A stretch of DNA of 33,191 bases, taken from Oscillospiraceae bacterium. GTDB lineage: Bacteria > Bacillota > Clostridia > Oscillospirales > Ruminococcaceae. The stretch is from the NCBI GenBank assembly GCA_016296165.1, contig JAEDJV010000012.1, positions 1 through 33,191 on the forward strand, in the 5' to 3' direction. Shown piece after piece: positions 32,383-33,191 of this stretch (its first letter is position 1; every line of letters begins with the position of its first letter). The translations under genes were made by a program, and so were the position numbers. Under the pieces are notes generated by a model. It made no database searches. It was not told where the DNA came from and saw only the letters and a program-made list of their open reading frames with translations.

Positions 32383-32407
32383 AAGGGACAACTCACAATT
32401 GTCCCTT
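32383..32407 (-). terminator. Attenuating hairpin between SCIFF precursor and maturase
   Basis: Perfect 9-bp arms AAGGGACAA (32383-32391) and TTGTCCCTT (32399-32407), loop of seven, then TTT on the minus strand. The T-run is short, so partial read-through into scfB is expected. It would keep precursor mRNA in excess. Confidence 0.8.
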
Positions 32408-32434
32408 CTTTTGTCCGGCAAAATAAATCAATGA

Positions 32435-32578
32435 TTATTTTCTGTTTTCACATTTATGGTTTGCCACTGTACATGAAGTTTTACATGCAGACCGGCACAC
32501 AGCCCGGCAGCTGCTGCAATCATTCTTTCTGACTGCGTCCTTTACGTCAGGTTTATTCAATGTTTTGATATGTTTCAT
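32435..32578 (-). CDS. scfA: SCIFF ranthipeptide precursor (six cysteines in 47 residues)
   Basis: A 47-residue peptide gene, easily missed because of its size. The leader begins MKHIKTLNKPDVKDAVRK, the near-invariant SCIFF start. The core has cysteines at 21, 24, 28, 32, 36 and 43, in the pattern CSSCRAVCRSACKTSC, and ends HKCENRK. Thr34 and Thr37 are candidate bridge acceptors (a Cys32-Thr37 bridge is, as I recall, reported for the C. thermocellum homolog CteA). The start ATG 32578 has GGAGG ten bases upstream and a consensus promoter at 32621-32649. The maturase follows about 95 bases downstream. The mature product's function is not known with confidence; ranthipeptides have been linked to population-level signalling in some clostridia. 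Confidence 0.97.
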   Translation of the reverse strand: MKHIKTLNKPDVKDAVRKNDCSSCRAVCRSACKTSCTVANHKCENRK

Positions 32579-32620
32579 AACCGCAAACCCTCCAAACAAT
32601 TATATAATAGCTTAGATAGT

Positions 32621-32649
32621 ATTATATCATATTAATTGATGATTTTCAA
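32621..32649 (-). promoter_or_regulatory. Promoter of the SCIFF gene
   Basis: Minus-strand TTGAAA (32644-32649), a 17-base spacer and TATAAT (32621-32626), with TG one base before the -10. The leader is about 35 bases long. Confidence 0.88.
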
Positions 32650-32746
32650 GGGTTTTTAACCGATATCAGCTCTCTGAGAGTCCATAACGTCATTTCAGCA
32701 ATAAACGATTGACCGGACTATTAATAATAGTGTATTATAACAAATA

Positions 32747-33187
32747 TTATTCGTTTTTATGTTCATCAAAATAAATAATCGGTTTTCCTGAAATATGTCT
32801 GTTCACACCGTATATCCCACCGACAGCACCTGAAAGAACGGCTATAAATACGGTAAATATACATGACAAAACATCTGCACTTTCCGATGATAATAAAAAT
32901 ATGAGAAATGCTGCCATCAGTATAGAAAACGAACACATCACCCCTGTCGCCATACCTTTTTTACGTCTGAGAAATCCCCCGCTTCTGCCTGCATAAAATG
33001 AACTTACTATAATTATCATTTCTGAAAAAAATTTATACATACTATAAGGTATATCCGCAATAAACAACACACACGCAATAAGTGAAGACATGCAAAAAAA
33101 CACAGTTATCCCTGATAATCCTGAGATAACTGCGATTTTCAAAAATATTAACATAGTTGTATCTGAATCTGTTCTCCGTCTTTTCAT
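32747..33187 (-). CDS. TIGR04086 family membrane protein
   Basis: 146 residues, four hydrophobic helices (IFLKIAVISGLSGITVFF, SSLIACVLFIADIPY, MATGVMCSFSILMAAFLIFLL, LSCIFTVFIAVLSGAVGGIYG) with a basic loop (SGGFLRRKKG). The layout and the position directly upstream of a SCIFF gene match the TIGR04086/YrzE-like family, which in clostridia sits between yajC and the SCIFF pair. Function unknown. The ATG at 33187 is complete, but its ribosome site lies outside the window. Identification rests on topology and context. Confidence 0.75.
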   Translation of the reverse strand: MKRRRTDSDTTMLIFLKIAVISGLSGITVFFCMSSLIACVLFIADIPYSMYKFFSEMIIIVSSFYAGRSGGFLRRKKGMATGVMCSFSILMAAFLIFLLSSESADVLSCIFTVFIAVLSGAVGGIYGVNRHISGKPIIYFDEHKNE

Positions 33188-33191
33188 ACTT

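Noticed and set aside
32340..32396. 19-codon N-terminal extension of the SCIFF maturase
   Set aside because: It would begin inside the intergenic hairpin, is hydrophobic unlike the family, and ATG 32339 has a proper ribosome site and the family N-terminus.

Overview
The window reads as a chromosomal segment of a low-GC, anaerobic, Gram-positive clostridial bacterium, most likely a Ruminococcus (R. flavefaciens-like) or close relative. Four things point there: a secreted cohesin-module protein with Thr-rich linkers at the left edge, an oxygen-sensitive class III ribonucleotide reductase, the clostridial SCIFF ranthipeptide with its maturase and TIGR04086 neighbour, and frequent TTG/GTG starts. 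The species call is inference. The genes are densely packed and mostly on the minus strand. I see no tRNA, rRNA, IS element, prophage or CRISPR array.

Layout. (1) 1-1798 (-): 5' part of a probable scaffoldin, cut by the window edge. (2) 1799-2532: the only long gene-free stretch. It holds a structured scaffoldin leader, an AT-rich spacer with a 16-bp palindrome, and the pyrE promoter. (3) 2533-3183 (+): pyrE, then a two-way terminator with a perfect 24-bp stem. (4) 13849 down to 3340 (-): a colinear run of nine genes behind a near-perfect promoter: SUFU-domain gene, alaS, HIT, PRTase, comEC, holA, rnmV, MBOAT acyltransferase, DHHW protein. It mixes translation, replication and DNA uptake with a cell-surface acylation pair. 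(5) 13932-14789 (-): YihY/BrkB membrane protein. (6) 14976-16726 (+): membrane-tethered XRE regulator and a DUF308 membrane protein, each with its own promoter. (7) 21182 down to 16759 (-): ymfF-ymfH (M16 peptidase pair), lgt, folD. (8) 21314-23677 (-): membrane c-di-GMP enzyme with a degenerate GGDEF and an apparently intact EAL domain. (9) 28314 down to 23873 (-): nrdD, nrdG and a lipoprotein solute-binding protein coupled to nrdG by an ATGA overlap. (10) 30861 down to 28413 (-): two paralogous SGNH hydrolases and a DUF4358 lipoprotein. (11) 33187 down to 30981 (-): TIGR04086 membrane protein, the 47-residue SCIFF precursor and its radical SAM/SPASM maturase.

The most notable find is the SCIFF precursor gene at 32435-32578, a 47-codon gene that is easy to miss. 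It has six cysteines, its own consensus promoter, and a hairpin before the maturase gene that should keep peptide in excess over enzyme. The family is already described, but its role in this organism is not. Other points to check: a ComEC whose C-terminal nuclease-like domain lacks metal-ligand motifs, the long structured leader before the scaffoldin, an NrdR-box-like palindrome inside a hairpin just before nrdD, and surface acylation genes split between two loci.

All calls are from reading the sequence and remembered family features. No search or folding program was run.
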